NCBI GenBank assembly: GCA_964344035.1
Contig: CAYFLK010000007.1
Span: forward strand, 1 to 64,000
From: UBA1014 sp964344035
Lineage (GTDB): Bacteria; SAR324; NAC60-12
DNA length: 64,000 nucleotides
Reading direction: 5' to 3'
The translations under genes and the position numbers were made by a program. The notes beneath the pieces are model-generated. The model had not been told where the DNA came from, made no database searches, and saw only the letters and a program-made list of their open reading frames with translations. Within the stretch, counting starts at the first letter, position 1, and every line of letters begins with the position of its first letter. Of the stretch, positions 1 through 9,064 are shown piece after piece.

Positions 1-60
1 ACACTTTAATCCAAAGGTTGGGAGCTTTTTTTGTTATGAATCGCTCAAGTTAGGAGGGAA

Positions 61-897
61 ATGAATGACATGAACAAGGATTATTGGCAACTACACGGTG
101 AATTTGCGGACATTCTTTACCACAAGTCCGGGGAAGGAATAGCGAAAATAACAATAAACCGCCCGGAAGTGCGCAATGCTTTCAGACCTCAAACCGTGAG
201 GGAAATGCAGCAGGCCCTCGAGGATGCCAGGGAAGACACGGATATCGGTGTGATCATCCTAACGGGTGCGGGAGACAAGGCTTTTTGTTCCGGAGGAGAT
301 CAGCGGATACGAGGCGACGCAGGTTACACGGATTCTGAAACAGGACACATGCGGCTGAACGTGCTTGATTTTCAGCGCCAGATCCGCACCTGCCCGAAAC
401 CAGTGGTGGCGATGGTTGCGGGTTACGCGATCGGAGGCGGGCATGTCTTGCACGTGATGTGCGATTTGACGATTGCCGCCGACAATGCGGTTTTCGGACA
501 GACCGGCCCGAAGGTCGGTTCTTTCGACGGGGGTTACGGCTCCAGTTACCTGGCCCGTATTGTCGGTCAGAAAAAAGCTCGGGAAATCTGGTTCCTCTGT
601 CGCCAGTATGACGCAAGCCAGGCGCTGGAGATGGGACTCGTCAATACCGTGGTCCCGCTCGCCCAACTGGAGGATGAAACCCTCGAATGGTGCAGGGAAA
701 TGCTGCGCATGTCTCCGCTTGCTCTGCGCTGTCTAAAATCCGCGCTCAATGCCGACTGCGACGGACAGGCCGGGCTGCAGGAAATGGCGGGAAACGCGAC
801 CATGCTGTTTTACATGTCAGAGGAAGGGCAGGAGGGCCGCAACGCCTACATCGAAAAACGCGCGCCTGATTTCGGGAAATTCACCCGTCACCCCTGA
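61..897 (+). CDS. menB: 1,4-dihydroxy-2-naphthoyl-CoA synthase
   Basis: This crotonase-family enzyme closes the second ring of menaquinone by converting o-succinylbenzoyl-CoA to 1,4-dihydroxy-2-naphthoyl-CoA in the cytoplasm. The 278-residue length fits MenB. The crotonase core is clear: the oxyanion-hole region with CSGGDQ at residues 76-81, then GYAIGGGH and the FGQTGPKVGSFDGGYGSS stretch characteristic of MenB rather than a fatty-acid enoyl-CoA hydratase. An AGGAGG at 52-57 lies only 3 bases before the ATG at 61. A second in-frame ATG at 70 has a 12-base spacer, so either start is possible. It heads a menB-menA-menC-menE run; menD and menF are not in the window. The family assignment is secure. 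Confidence 0.95.
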   Translation: MNDMNKDYWQLHGEFADILYHKSGEGIAKITINRPEVRNAFRPQTVREMQQALEDAREDTDIGVIILTGAGDKAFCSGGDQRIRGDAGYTDSETGHMRLNVLDFQRQIRTCPKPVVAMVAGYAIGGGHVLHVMCDLTIAADNAVFGQTGPKVGSFDGGYGSSYLARIVGQKKAREIWFLCRQYDASQALEMGLVNTVVPLAQLEDETLEWCREMLRMSPLALRCLKSALNADCDGQAGLQEMAGNATMLFYMSEEGQEGRNAYIEKRAPDFGKFTRHP

Positions 898-986
898 GTC
901 CCACCGCCTGTTAATGTAAAGGAAATGTCAATCTTCAGGAACACCGGTCCAGTTCTTATACCGGCGGGGCTGCTTGTAATCCGCTG

Positions 987-1907
987 ATGCCACAAGATCA
1001 AGCACAGCCATCCATTTCGTTAACCAGCAGAGTCTGGAAATACTGGCTGCTTGCTTTGCGTCCGAAGACCCTGGGAGCATCCACTGCACCGGTGTTGATG
1101 GGAACAGCGATGGCTTTTGATGCGGACAGGGGTCATTTTCCAGCAGCACTAGCGGCGCTGGGGGCGGCCCTGCTGATTCAGATCGGAACCAACTTCGCGA
1201 ACGATTATTTCGACTTTGTCAAAGGTGTCGATACGGGGAATCGCCTCGGACCGCAACGCGTGACACAGGCAGGATGGATTTCTCCCCGGGTGATGATCCT
1301 TGGCAGCATCTCAGTTTTCTTCCTGGCCTCCCTGCTGGGGTTCTACCTCGTCTGGCGCGGAGGATGGCCGATTGCGGCCATCGGTATCCTCTCCATTCTT
1401 TCCGGATTGCTCTACACCGGCGGTCCTTATCCTCTCGGCTATTTGGGGTTGGGGGATTTGTTCGTCCTCATCTTTTTTGGTCCCGTGGCGACCGGCGGGA
1501 CTTATTTTGTGCAGGCGCTGGAACTGCAGGCGGAGGTGCTCGTCGCTGGTTTGGGTCCTGGGCTGATGGCGACCGCGCTGCTGGCGGTGAACAACCTGCG
1601 TGACGTGCCCACCGATGAACCGGCAGGCAAATACACTCTGGCTGTCCGTTTCGGTCCCGGTTTTGCACGCATGGAATACCTTGCCTGTCTCGGAACCGCA
1701 ATGCTTGTGCCACTGTTTCTTGTCCTATACACAAAATCCCACTGGGCGGTATTGATCACTTTGCTGGCGCTTATACCCGCATACAGGCCGATCAGGCAAA
1801 TTGCCAATGGGGTTGATGGAAAGGCCCTCAACCAGACGCTGGGAAGCACCGGGAAACTGCTCCTGGTCTACGGTGTCCTTTTTTCCGCGGGCTGGATGCT
1901 CGGTTGA
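987..1907 (+). CDS. menA: 1,4-dihydroxy-2-naphthoate polyprenyltransferase
   Basis: This UbiA-superfamily integral membrane enzyme attaches the polyprenyl chain to 1,4-dihydroxy-2-naphthoate, giving demethylmenaquinone. The 306-residue protein has alternating hydrophobic segments. The Mg-diphosphate-binding motif NDYFD is at residues 72-76, followed by KGVDTGNRLGPQRVTQAGW, which is typical of MenA, and a second acidic motif in NNLRDVPTDEPAGK. A gap of about 90 bases separates it from menB, and only 6 bases lie between its stop and the menC start. I see no convincing Shine-Dalgarno upstream of the ATG. The assignment to MenA rather than UbiA rests on the motifs and on the men neighbours. Confidence 0.93.
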   Translation: MPQDQAQPSISLTSRVWKYWLLALRPKTLGASTAPVLMGTAMAFDADRGHFPAALAALGAALLIQIGTNFANDYFDFVKGVDTGNRLGPQRVTQAGWISPRVMILGSISVFFLASLLGFYLVWRGGWPIAAIGILSILSGLLYTGGPYPLGYLGLGDLFVLIFFGPVATGGTYFVQALELQAEVLVAGLGPGLMATALLAVNNLRDVPTDEPAGKYTLAVRFGPGFARMEYLACLGTAMLVPLFLVLYTKSHWAVLITLLALIPAYRPIRQIANGVDGKALNQTLGSTGKLLLVYGVLFSAGWMLG

Positions 1908-1913
1908 TTCTCC

Positions 1914-3026
1914 ATGAAACCGGTTTTCTGGCGACTGTTCCATTATTGTATTCCGCTGAAATCCCCAATATGCATGCTCGGCATTGAAATGAGCGTAAGG
2001 GAAGGGTTGCTGCTGAGGATTGAGGATGATTCCGGAAATGCGGGAGAAGGTGAAATCGCTCCTTTCACGGGACTGCATGAGGAAACCCTGGAACAGGCGG
2101 CATCCCGGATTTCATCCATGTTCCAGGGGGAAAACCCGACACAGTCATGGCTGCCCTCGGTCCGTTTTGGGCTGGAGGCGGCATGGTCGACTTTGGGGGC
2201 GTCACGTCAAGGCAAAACCGTTTTGCAGGCAATGAATCCTTCCACCACTCATGTCCCGGTGAATGCTTTGCTGCCGGTGCGTGTCCTCACGCAGGCAGGG
2301 CTGAAAGGAGAGAAAGGTATCCTGGGAAAAGAATGCGCGAGGATACAAAAAACAGGATACAAATGCCTCAAACTGAAAGCGGGGCGGCACATGGTTGAGG
2401 AGGATATTTCTACCCTCCGGATGCTGCATGAATTGTTGGAAGATTCCGTTTCCCTGCGGGTGGATGCGAATCGCGCCTGGTCGATTAAAGACGCCCTTGT
2501 TTTCGCTGATGGCGTCCGGGACATCTCCCTGGAATACTGTGAAGAACCCCTCAAAAACCCGGCAGCACTGGAAGAACTTTACAAAAAAACGGGAATGCCG
2601 CTGGCTCTTGATGAAACGCTTTGGAATAAACCCGACCCCGCTACGCTGCCATGGCATGCAATCCATTCCCTTGTGCTGAAACCGGGCAGGCTTGGGGGAT
2701 GGAATAAAACCCGTAACTGGGTCAATGAAGCCCGGGCGCGAAAAGTCGGGGTGACCTTCAGCAGTTCGTTTGAAAGCGGAGTTGGGCTGGCCTGGATAGC
2801 GTTAATGTCCGCATGTTTGTCAGATTCCCCTCTTCCAGCAGGGTTGGACACCTTTCAGTGGTTTGAGCATGACTTGATCGAGCCCCCGTTCGAACTGAAA
2901 AACGGGAGTTTTGTTATACCGGAAAATTGGCCCTCCGTATTGCCAGAGAGAATGCAGTTGGTTGATGAAGGAGAAACCAGTTTTTTCACTGTACATGAGG
3001 ATGACATCCGTGTTTTGAATGGATGA
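1914..3026 (+). CDS. menC: o-succinylbenzoate synthase
   Basis: This enolase-superfamily enzyme dehydrates SHCHC to o-succinylbenzoate, the substrate of the MenE ligase encoded next. The order of active-site elements fits the family: the lysine motif in LKLKAG, the metal ligands in RVDANRAW, YCEEPL and ALDETLW, and the second catalytic lysine in LVLKPGRLGG. An SSSFESGVGLAW stretch follows, as in MenC. The length of 370 residues is normal to slightly long. It starts 6 bases after menA, so the two are probably cotranscribed. Dipeptide epimerases share this fold, but the neighbours menB, menA and menE make MenC much the better reading. Confidence 0.9.
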   Translation: MKPVFWRLFHYCIPLKSPICMLGIEMSVREGLLLRIEDDSGNAGEGEIAPFTGLHEETLEQAASRISSMFQGENPTQSWLPSVRFGLEAAWSTLGASRQGKTVLQAMNPSTTHVPVNALLPVRVLTQAGLKGEKGILGKECARIQKTGYKCLKLKAGRHMVEEDISTLRMLHELLEDSVSLRVDANRAWSIKDALVFADGVRDISLEYCEEPLKNPAALEELYKKTGMPLALDETLWNKPDPATLPWHAIHSLVLKPGRLGGWNKTRNWVNEARARKVGVTFSSSFESGVGLAWIALMSACLSDSPLPAGLDTFQWFEHDLIEPPFELKNGSFVIPENWPSVLPERMQLVDEGETSFFTVHEDDIRVLNG

Positions 3027-3091
3027 CAGGCCGGACCGGTTAAGAATGTGAACAGACTGTCTGAATTCTCAGGCAAAAATTCAGTTTATTC

Positions 3092-5362
3092 ATGTCTAGA
3101 TTAATAACCCCGATGCATGGCCGGGGAGATCGGACGCTGCTGATTGATGGGAAACGATCGTTCACCCAGAAACAGTTTTTGCGGCAGGCTTTGCTTCTGA
3201 GCGAGGAACTGGACTCAGCGTCCGGGGAACCTGTAACAATTTGCTGTGCAGATTCCAGTGTTTTGCTCTTGACCATGTTTGCTTTGTGGATGAGGAATTC
3301 CCTGGCCATACCTGTAAACCCGGGGTTCCCCGATATGGAAATTCAACGGCGCATGCGGCAGGCAGGAAGCTCCCTGCTGCTCACACAAAGCGATAAAATC
3401 AAACTGAACGGCGAGGAATTTCGGGTATTTAAATTGCCGGGTTCTCTTTCAACTATCACGCGGGAAAGTGAGAATGACCTACCACGACTTGACCCGGAAG
3501 CTCCGTCGACAGTCCTGTTCACTTCCGGGAGCTGCGGCACCCCCAAAGCCTGTGTACTTTCCTTGAACAACCTGTGGACCAGCGCGTCGGGCGCCAACGA
3601 AAGAATGCCGTTAGGTCCCTGGGACCGCTGGCTTTTGTCCCTTCCCCTATACCACGTCGGCGGGCTTGGGATTGTTTTCCGCACCCTGATTTCCGGCGCG
3701 GCGATGGTGCTCCGGCGTCCGCGGACTGGGTTGTCGGAACAATTGCAAAACGACGGGATCACCCACCTTTCACTCATTCCCGCCCAACTGCACCGGCTTC
3801 TGTCTTCCCGGCTGGGCAGGGATGCGCTGAGAGGATTGAAACTGATCCTGCTCGGAGGGTCCTCAATTCCCAGGACTCTTTTGGATGAATCGCTGAACCT
3901 GGATCTGCCCGTCATAACCACTTACGGCTGTACAGAGATGGCTTCTCAGGTCGCATCCGGAAAACCGATCATGGAAGGTGAAACCCTTTTCCCGGCAGGA
4001 GAGGTTCTGCCCCACCGGGAGGTGAAGATCAGTGATGAAGGAGAAATCCTTGTCCGCGGAAACCCGCGGTTTCTGGGTTACCTTGTCCCTCTGGCACGTT
4101 TTGAAAAGAAATCAGCACTGAAGCTACATCGGCCTTTCGATTCCGGAGGATGGTATGCCACCGGTGACATCGGACGCTGGTCTACGGTTTCGGAGAAGCC
4201 GCGGCTGATTGTCGAAGGACGCCGGGATTCCCTTTTTGTTTCCGGAGGAGAAAACATCCATCCTGAAGAAATCGAGGCGCAGTTGTTGCGCTTCCCGGAC
4301 ATAACGGAGGCGGTAGTGGTACCAGTGTCTGAACCGGAATTCGTGGCGCGTCCGGTGGCATATCTGGCTGTGTCCCCGGAAGTGGAATTTCTGGATGAAG
4401 CAGCGATGAGTGATTTTCTGAAACAGCGCCTGGCAGGGTTTCAGGTTCCAGACTTGTACCTGTCACTACCGGAAACTGGTGTTTATCTCAAACCCCGGCG
4501 TGATGCGCTTTCCGCAAAAGCACAGCCTCTTTATGATGAATGGCGGCGGCAAAAACACTTGAGAAAATGGCTTCTTGATCAGCCACCTGGCTGGAAACAG
4601 GTTATGCTACATCAGGGCCTGCCGGTGTTCCAGGTCAGACATCATTTGCCTGTAAAAATCCGTTATGTGTATTTTCGGGCGGAAAGCCGTGGTGAAGTGA
4701 TGCAGTGGTTTTCGTCTAATAATAACAGGGAACAGATATTCAGTGATAATTCACCCTTGCTTTGGAAAAATGAAATAGAACAGGTGACAATTGAGAGGAA
4801 TCATGATCCCCTGGAAATCATCCGGATGCTGCAATCCGACGAATACGATTCCCCGATGACAGTTTACGGTCTAGGTGTGCACGGTAATATCACAGCTCAT
4901 CAGTTTGACCCTGAAAATCATTCCCCGAGGGGTTTCCCCTGGGATATCCTTGCCTCATCGGGTGAAATCCCCGCACAGCCGCAAAATATCAAGTATTGTT
5001 TTTGTTCCCCGGACTTTCCGGGAAGCCCACCGGGTTCCCTGGCTCAACAAGTTTTTCAATGCGGAATTCAACTCTCCGGATTTGACAGGTGCTACCTCAT
5101 CCGCTGTCTTTATGACTTTTCGAAAGACAGGCCAAGGTTTTTAGGCTGGAAAGTGCAAAAACTGCTGGAACTGAAAAGTGGGCTCGAGCTGGATCACCCT
5201 GTCTGGGAAATAAGTGGAACAGAGGAAAAAGCGTTGGAGCAGATTCTCCTCGCACATGGATTGATTTCACCTGAGGAATTAAAAGAGGCAAACACTCCTG
5301 CCAAGGACCGGATGCGAAGAATGCACCTTGCAAAAGCTTTGAAACTTCCCGCAGCATCATGA
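3092..5362 (+). CDS. menE: o-succinylbenzoate-CoA ligase with unknown C-terminal domain
   Basis: Residues 1 to about 490 form an ANL-superfamily acyl-CoA ligase that would activate o-succinylbenzoate with ATP and CoA. Visible core motifs are the P-loop TVLFTSGSCGTPKA, TTYGCTEMASQ, the YATGDIGRW aspartate motif and VEGRRDSLFVSGGENIHPEEIE. The usual C-terminal catalytic lysine motif is not canonical; a lysine occurs in VYLKPRRDAL. From residue about 493 (nt 4568) to 756 there is an extra region of about 260 residues that I do not recognise. It is polar, has no membrane segment or signal, and contains a Cys-rich patch (KYCFCSPDF). Ordinary MenE proteins end near residue 480-500. There is no stop codon or frameshift at the junction. 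The MenE call rests on the motifs and operon context; the role of the tail is unknown. Confidence 0.85.
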   Translation: MSRLITPMHGRGDRTLLIDGKRSFTQKQFLRQALLLSEELDSASGEPVTICCADSSVLLLTMFALWMRNSLAIPVNPGFPDMEIQRRMRQAGSSLLLTQSDKIKLNGEEFRVFKLPGSLSTITRESENDLPRLDPEAPSTVLFTSGSCGTPKACVLSLNNLWTSASGANERMPLGPWDRWLLSLPLYHVGGLGIVFRTLISGAAMVLRRPRTGLSEQLQNDGITHLSLIPAQLHRLLSSRLGRDALRGLKLILLGGSSIPRTLLDESLNLDLPVITTYGCTEMASQVASGKPIMEGETLFPAGEVLPHREVKISDEGEILVRGNPRFLGYLVPLARFEKKSALKLHRPFDSGGWYATGDIGRWSTVSEKPRLIVEGRRDSLFVSGGENIHPEEIEAQLLRFPDITEAVVVPVSEPEFVARPVAYLAVSPEVEFLDEAAMSDFLKQRLAGFQVPDLYLSLPETGVYLKPRRDALSAKAQPLYDEWRRQKHLRKWLLDQPPGWKQVMLHQGLPVFQVRHHLPVKIRYVYFRAESRGEVMQWFSSNNNREQIFSDNSPLLWKNEIEQVTIERNHDPLEIIRMLQSDEYDSPMTVYGLGVHGNITAHQFDPENHSPRGFPWDILASSGEIPAQPQNIKYCFCSPDFPGSPPGSLAQQVFQCGIQLSGFDRCYLIRCLYDFSKDRPRFLGWKVQKLLELKSGLELDHPVWEISGTEEKALEQILLAHGLISPEELKEANTPAKDRMRRMHLAKALKLPAAS

Positions 5363-5437
5363 ATTCATGTATGAATCTGATGGCACTGCGTAAACCACAA
5401 GAAAAAAGGGGGTTTTATCATTTTTATTGGATTCTGC

Positions 5438-5467
5438 TTGACTTGGCTAAAATGATCTATTTATAGT
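5438..5467 (+). promoter_or_regulatory. sigma-70-like promoter for aapJQMP
   Basis: TTGACT at 5438-5443 and TATAGT at 5462-5467 are separated by 18 bases. Each box differs from consensus at one position. Transcription would begin near 5474, leaving a leader of about 108 bases before the aapJ start. The leader contains the perfect palindrome GGCTTGCCAAGCC at 5497-5509. It is a prediction from sequence only. Confidence 0.6.
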
Positions 5468-5582
5468 GACACGTTCCTTTGGCTCGCTCCGGACGAGGCT
5501 TGCCAAGCCCGGGGGGATTTTCACTGCAAGGGCAGTTTGAAAACGCCAAAGTCGCTTCAATCTCATCATGAGGAGAGATCGT

Positions 5583-6623
5583 ATGAGAATCAAAACTGTT
5601 TTGAACACTCTGCTCGCCTTGGGCGTGCTGATGACCTTTGCCGTATCGGCATCGGCGGTTTCACCTACTCTTCAGCAGGTGAAATCCAAAGGTTTCCTCC
5701 AGTGTGGAGTGAGCCAGGGACTTCCCGGCTTTTCCATGCCGGATGAGCAAGGCAACTGGTCTGGACTGGATGTCGACCTGTGCCGCGCAGTATCCGCCGC
5801 CATCTTCGGCGATCCGGACAAGGTCAAATATACCCCGCTTTCCGCCAAGGAACGCTTCGTCGCGCTGACCTCAGGAGAAATTGATGTACTCTCCCGCAAC
5901 ACCACCTGGACCCTCACCCGCGACGCCAAGATTGGTTTGACTTTTGCGGGCGTCAACTACTATGACGGCCAGGGCTTTATGGTCCGCAAGGATTCCGGCA
6001 TCAAAAGCGCCATGGATCTCAACGGCGCCAGTGTCTGCGTGAACACCGGGACCACTACCGAACTGAACATGGCGGATTTCTTCCGCGCAAACGGCTTTGA
6101 CTATGAGCCGGTGGTTTTCGAAAAAGCCGACGAGGTGCGGGTCGCGTATGACACTGGACGTTGCGACGTGCATACCACCGATCGTTCCGGACTTGCCGCA
6201 CAGCGCATCCGCATGACCAATCCGGATGATCACATTGTTCTTCCTGAAACCATTTCCAAGGAGCCCCTGGGACCGGTGGTCCGTGAGGGTGACGAAGAGT
6301 GGGCGGATATTGTGGCATGGTCGCTGTATGCCATGAAGGAAGCCGAAGAATACGGTTTGAATTCCGGCAACGCAAACCAGTTGCGAGGTGATGCCAAAGC
6401 CAACCCGACCATCAAGCGCCTGCTCGGCGTGGAAGGTAACACGGGTGAACACCTGGGACTTGGCAACGACTGGGCCTACAACATCATCACTATGATCGGC
6501 AACTACGGCGAGACCTATGAGCGTCATGTCGGCGCCAACACTCCGCTCAAGCTGACCCGTGATGGTTCAACCAACGCTTTGTGGACGAGTGGCGGGCTGC
6601 ACTACCCGATGCCTTTCAGGTAG
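5583..6623 (+). CDS. aapJ: general L-amino acid ABC transporter, periplasmic binding protein
   Basis: This is the periplasmic solute-binding protein of an AapJ/BztA-type polar amino-acid importer. I place the start at the ATG at 5583, because AGGAGA at about 5570-5575 lies inside the longer reading frame that begins at 5568. The product is then 346 residues. A Sec signal peptide is evident (basic MRIKT, hydrophobic core, ASA cleavage site). Mature-protein hallmarks of this family are CGVSQGLPGFS, WSGLDVDLCRAVSAA, LSRNTTWT and DVHTTDRSGLAAQR. It is the first gene of aapJ-Q-M-P, behind the promoter at 5438, as expected for the most abundantly needed component. Confidence 0.93.
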   Translation: MRIKTVLNTLLALGVLMTFAVSASAVSPTLQQVKSKGFLQCGVSQGLPGFSMPDEQGNWSGLDVDLCRAVSAAIFGDPDKVKYTPLSAKERFVALTSGEIDVLSRNTTWTLTRDAKIGLTFAGVNYYDGQGFMVRKDSGIKSAMDLNGASVCVNTGTTTELNMADFFRANGFDYEPVVFEKADEVRVAYDTGRCDVHTTDRSGLAAQRIRMTNPDDHIVLPETISKEPLGPVVREGDEEWADIVAWSLYAMKEAEEYGLNSGNANQLRGDAKANPTIKRLLGVEGNTGEHLGLGNDWAYNIITMIGNYGETYERHVGANTPLKLTRDGSTNALWTSGGLHYPMPFR

Positions 6624-6740
6624 GCCGTTTCTCCTGATAAACCACTAAATCTATTATCCCGGGCGTGTCCCCACAACTGGCATGCCCGGCTTGCCCATGA
6701 CCTCTAAACTCCGCTGACTTCCCCTCCGCCCTTATCGCCC

Positions 6741-7916
6741 ATGCAATCGTCGGCGCCTGAAAAAACCCAGTTCTGGAACAATCCCAAAGTTCGTTCATTG
6801 GCGATACAGGCACTGGTCCTGCTTGCGCTGATCGGATTTTTCGCCTTCATCATCAATAACACCACTGAAAACATGAAGGCTCGCGGGATTGCTTCAGGGT
6901 TTGAATTCTTGGAGCAGACCGCCGGTTTCAGCATCAGCCAGACACTGATTGACTACGAAGAAGCAGACAGTTACGGGCGAGCATTTTGGGTCGGATTGCT
7001 GAATACCATCCTGATTTCGGGCATAGGTATTGTGTTTGCGACCTTGTTCGGTTTCATTATCGGCATCTCCCGGCTTTCGTCGAATTGGTTGATTTCGCGG
7101 ATGGCCACCGCATATATCGAAATACTGAGGAACATCCCGCTTCTGCTGCAGATCCTGTTCTGGTACATTGCAGTACTGAGGGCATTGCCGAGAGCAAGAC
7201 AAAGTTTGTCATTATTTGACACGGTTTTTCTGAATGTCCGTGGTCTGTACTTGCCCAAACCGATTTTCGAAGAGGGTTTTGCGCTCATCCTTTACGTCCT
7301 TCTGGCGGCATTTGTGATAATCATTTTGTTGACACGCTGGGCGCGAAAACGACAGGAACTGACCGGGCAGCAATTCCCGGTTTTCTGGACTTCGGTGGGG
7401 CTGCTTATTTTTCTCCCCCTTGTTGCCGCGGCCATAAGGGATTTCCCCATGTCCTGGAATTACGCGGTGCTTAAAGGGTTCAACTTCAAGGGAGGGCTGC
7501 GGGTAATGCCGGAATTCGTCGCCATGCTTTTTTCACTTTCACTTTACACCGCCGCTTTTATCGGGGAAATCGTGCGTGCGGGCATCATGGCAGTCAACAA
7601 GGGGCAAACGGAAGCTTCGTACGCACTCGGGCTCCATCCGGGACAGACCCTGCGGCTGGTTGTCATCCCGCAGGCTTTGAGGGTGATAATCCCACCGCTC
7701 ACCAGCCAATACCTGAACCTGACCAAAAACTCGTCCCTGGCGGTGGCTATTGCTTATCCGGACCTGGTGCATGTATTTGCCGGGACGGCTTTAATGCAGA
7801 CCGGACAAGCGGTGGAAATTCTGGGTATCACCATGGCCTGTTATTTGAGTCTCAGCCTGCTGATTTCCCTGTTTATGAACTGGTACAACCGGGCGATTGC
7901 CCTGAAAGAGAAATAA
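6741..7916 (+). CDS. aapQ: amino acid ABC transporter permease AapQ
   Basis: Inner-membrane permease of the Aap/Bzt importer, 391 residues. It has an N-terminal transmembrane helix, a long periplasmic segment, and the binding-protein-dependent transport domain typical of HAAT-family permeases. The cytoplasmic EAA loop that contacts the ATPase is seen in EASYALGLHPGQTLRLVVIPQALRVIIPP. The NTILISGIGIVFATLFGFIIG and EILRNIPLLLQILFWY stretches are also diagnostic. It follows aapJ by about 117 bases, and its stop codon is immediately followed by the aapM ATG, so the two permeases are translationally coupled. Confidence 0.93.
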   Translation: MQSSAPEKTQFWNNPKVRSLAIQALVLLALIGFFAFIINNTTENMKARGIASGFEFLEQTAGFSISQTLIDYEEADSYGRAFWVGLLNTILISGIGIVFATLFGFIIGISRLSSNWLISRMATAYIEILRNIPLLLQILFWYIAVLRALPRARQSLSLFDTVFLNVRGLYLPKPIFEEGFALILYVLLAAFVIIILLTRWARKRQELTGQQFPVFWTSVGLLIFLPLVAAAIRDFPMSWNYAVLKGFNFKGGLRVMPEFVAMLFSLSLYTAAFIGEIVRAGIMAVNKGQTEASYALGLHPGQTLRLVVIPQALRVIIPPLTSQYLNLTKNSSLAVAIAYPDLVHVFAGTALMQTGQAVEILGITMACYLSLSLLISLFMNWYNRAIALKEK

Positions 7917-9029
7917 ATGACCAGCGCAGTCAACCGCGAGCAGATGAAAGCTGCTGAACTGCCGCCGCCGAAAACAGAGATCGGCGTCTGGGGCTGGCTG
8001 TATCACAACCTGTTTTCCACCTGGTACAATTCTCTGCTTACCGTTTTCGGTGTTCTCCTTATTTACTGGGTCATACCTCCGTTTATCGAATGGGCGTTCG
8101 TCCAGTCGGACTGGGTGGGGGACAGCCGTGAAGACTGCTCCCGTGTAGGCGCATGCTGGGTATTCATCAAGGTCTGGTTCGGCCAGTTGATGTATGGGCA
8201 ATATCCGATAGATATGCGCTGGCGGATAAACATCGCATACGTGATCCTGGCAGTATCAATAATTTCGCTGTTCCTGCCTAAATTCCGATACAAGCAATGG
8301 GTCGGCCTTTTCTTGTTCATCGGCTTTCCGGTCATTGCCTACATTCTGTTTGTCGGCGATTCCTTCGGACTGGAATATGTGGAAACTCCGCGCTGGGGGG
8401 GGTTGTTTCTGACCCTGGTCATCGGCATCCTCGGCATCGTTGGTTCCCTCCCGTTCGGCATTGTGCTGGCGCTGGGGAGGCGTTCGGAAATGCCCGTTAT
8501 CCGTACCCTGTGTGTGGCCTTCATCGAGCTGTGGCGCGGCGTGCCGCTGATCACGGTGCTGTTCATGTCATCGGTGATGTTTCCCTTGTTCATGCCGGAA
8601 GGAGTTAATTTTGACAAGCTTGCCCGCGCCATCGGCGGGGTGATGCTGTTTTCTTCCGCCTACATGGCAGAAGTTGTGCGCGGCGGACTCCAGGCGATTC
8701 CACAGGAGCAATATGAAGCAGCCAAGGCACTGGGACTTAGTTACTGGAAGATGATGGGACTGATCGTGATGCCGCAGGCGCTGCGCATCGTAATTCCCGG
8801 CATTGTCAGCACCTTCATCGGTATTTTCAAGGATACCACGCTTGTATTGATCATTGGCCTGTTTGACTTCCTCGGCATGGCTCAGACAGCCAACACCAAT
8901 ACCTACTGGCTGGGCTTTGCCACCGAGGGATATGTTTTCACCGCGGTGGGTTTCTGGATTTTCTGCTTCGGTATGTCCAGGTACAGCATGGCGGTGGAGA
9001 AAAAAATGCATGTAGCCTACAAAAAATAA
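7917..9029 (+). CDS. aapM: amino acid ABC transporter permease AapM
   Basis: Second permease subunit, 370 residues, which would pair with AapQ as a heterodimeric channel. It has several N-terminal hydrophobic segments and a C-terminal permease domain with the EAA loop QYEAAKALGLSYWKMMGLIVMPQALRIVIPG. The ELWRGVPLITVLFM motif matches the AapM/BztC group. It begins directly after the aapQ stop (no intergenic base) and precedes aapP by 35 bases. No oddities were noticed. Confidence 0.93.
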   Translation: MTSAVNREQMKAAELPPPKTEIGVWGWLYHNLFSTWYNSLLTVFGVLLIYWVIPPFIEWAFVQSDWVGDSREDCSRVGACWVFIKVWFGQLMYGQYPIDMRWRINIAYVILAVSIISLFLPKFRYKQWVGLFLFIGFPVIAYILFVGDSFGLEYVETPRWGGLFLTLVIGILGIVGSLPFGIVLALGRRSEMPVIRTLCVAFIELWRGVPLITVLFMSSVMFPLFMPEGVNFDKLARAIGGVMLFSSAYMAEVVRGGLQAIPQEQYEAAKALGLSYWKMMGLIVMPQALRIVIPGIVSTFIGIFKDTTLVLIIGLFDFLGMAQTANTNTYWLGFATEGYVFTAVGFWIFCFGMSRYSMAVEKKMHVAYKK

Positions 9030-9064
9030 CTGAACCTCTCTGAACCCAACTCGATTAGAGAAGT

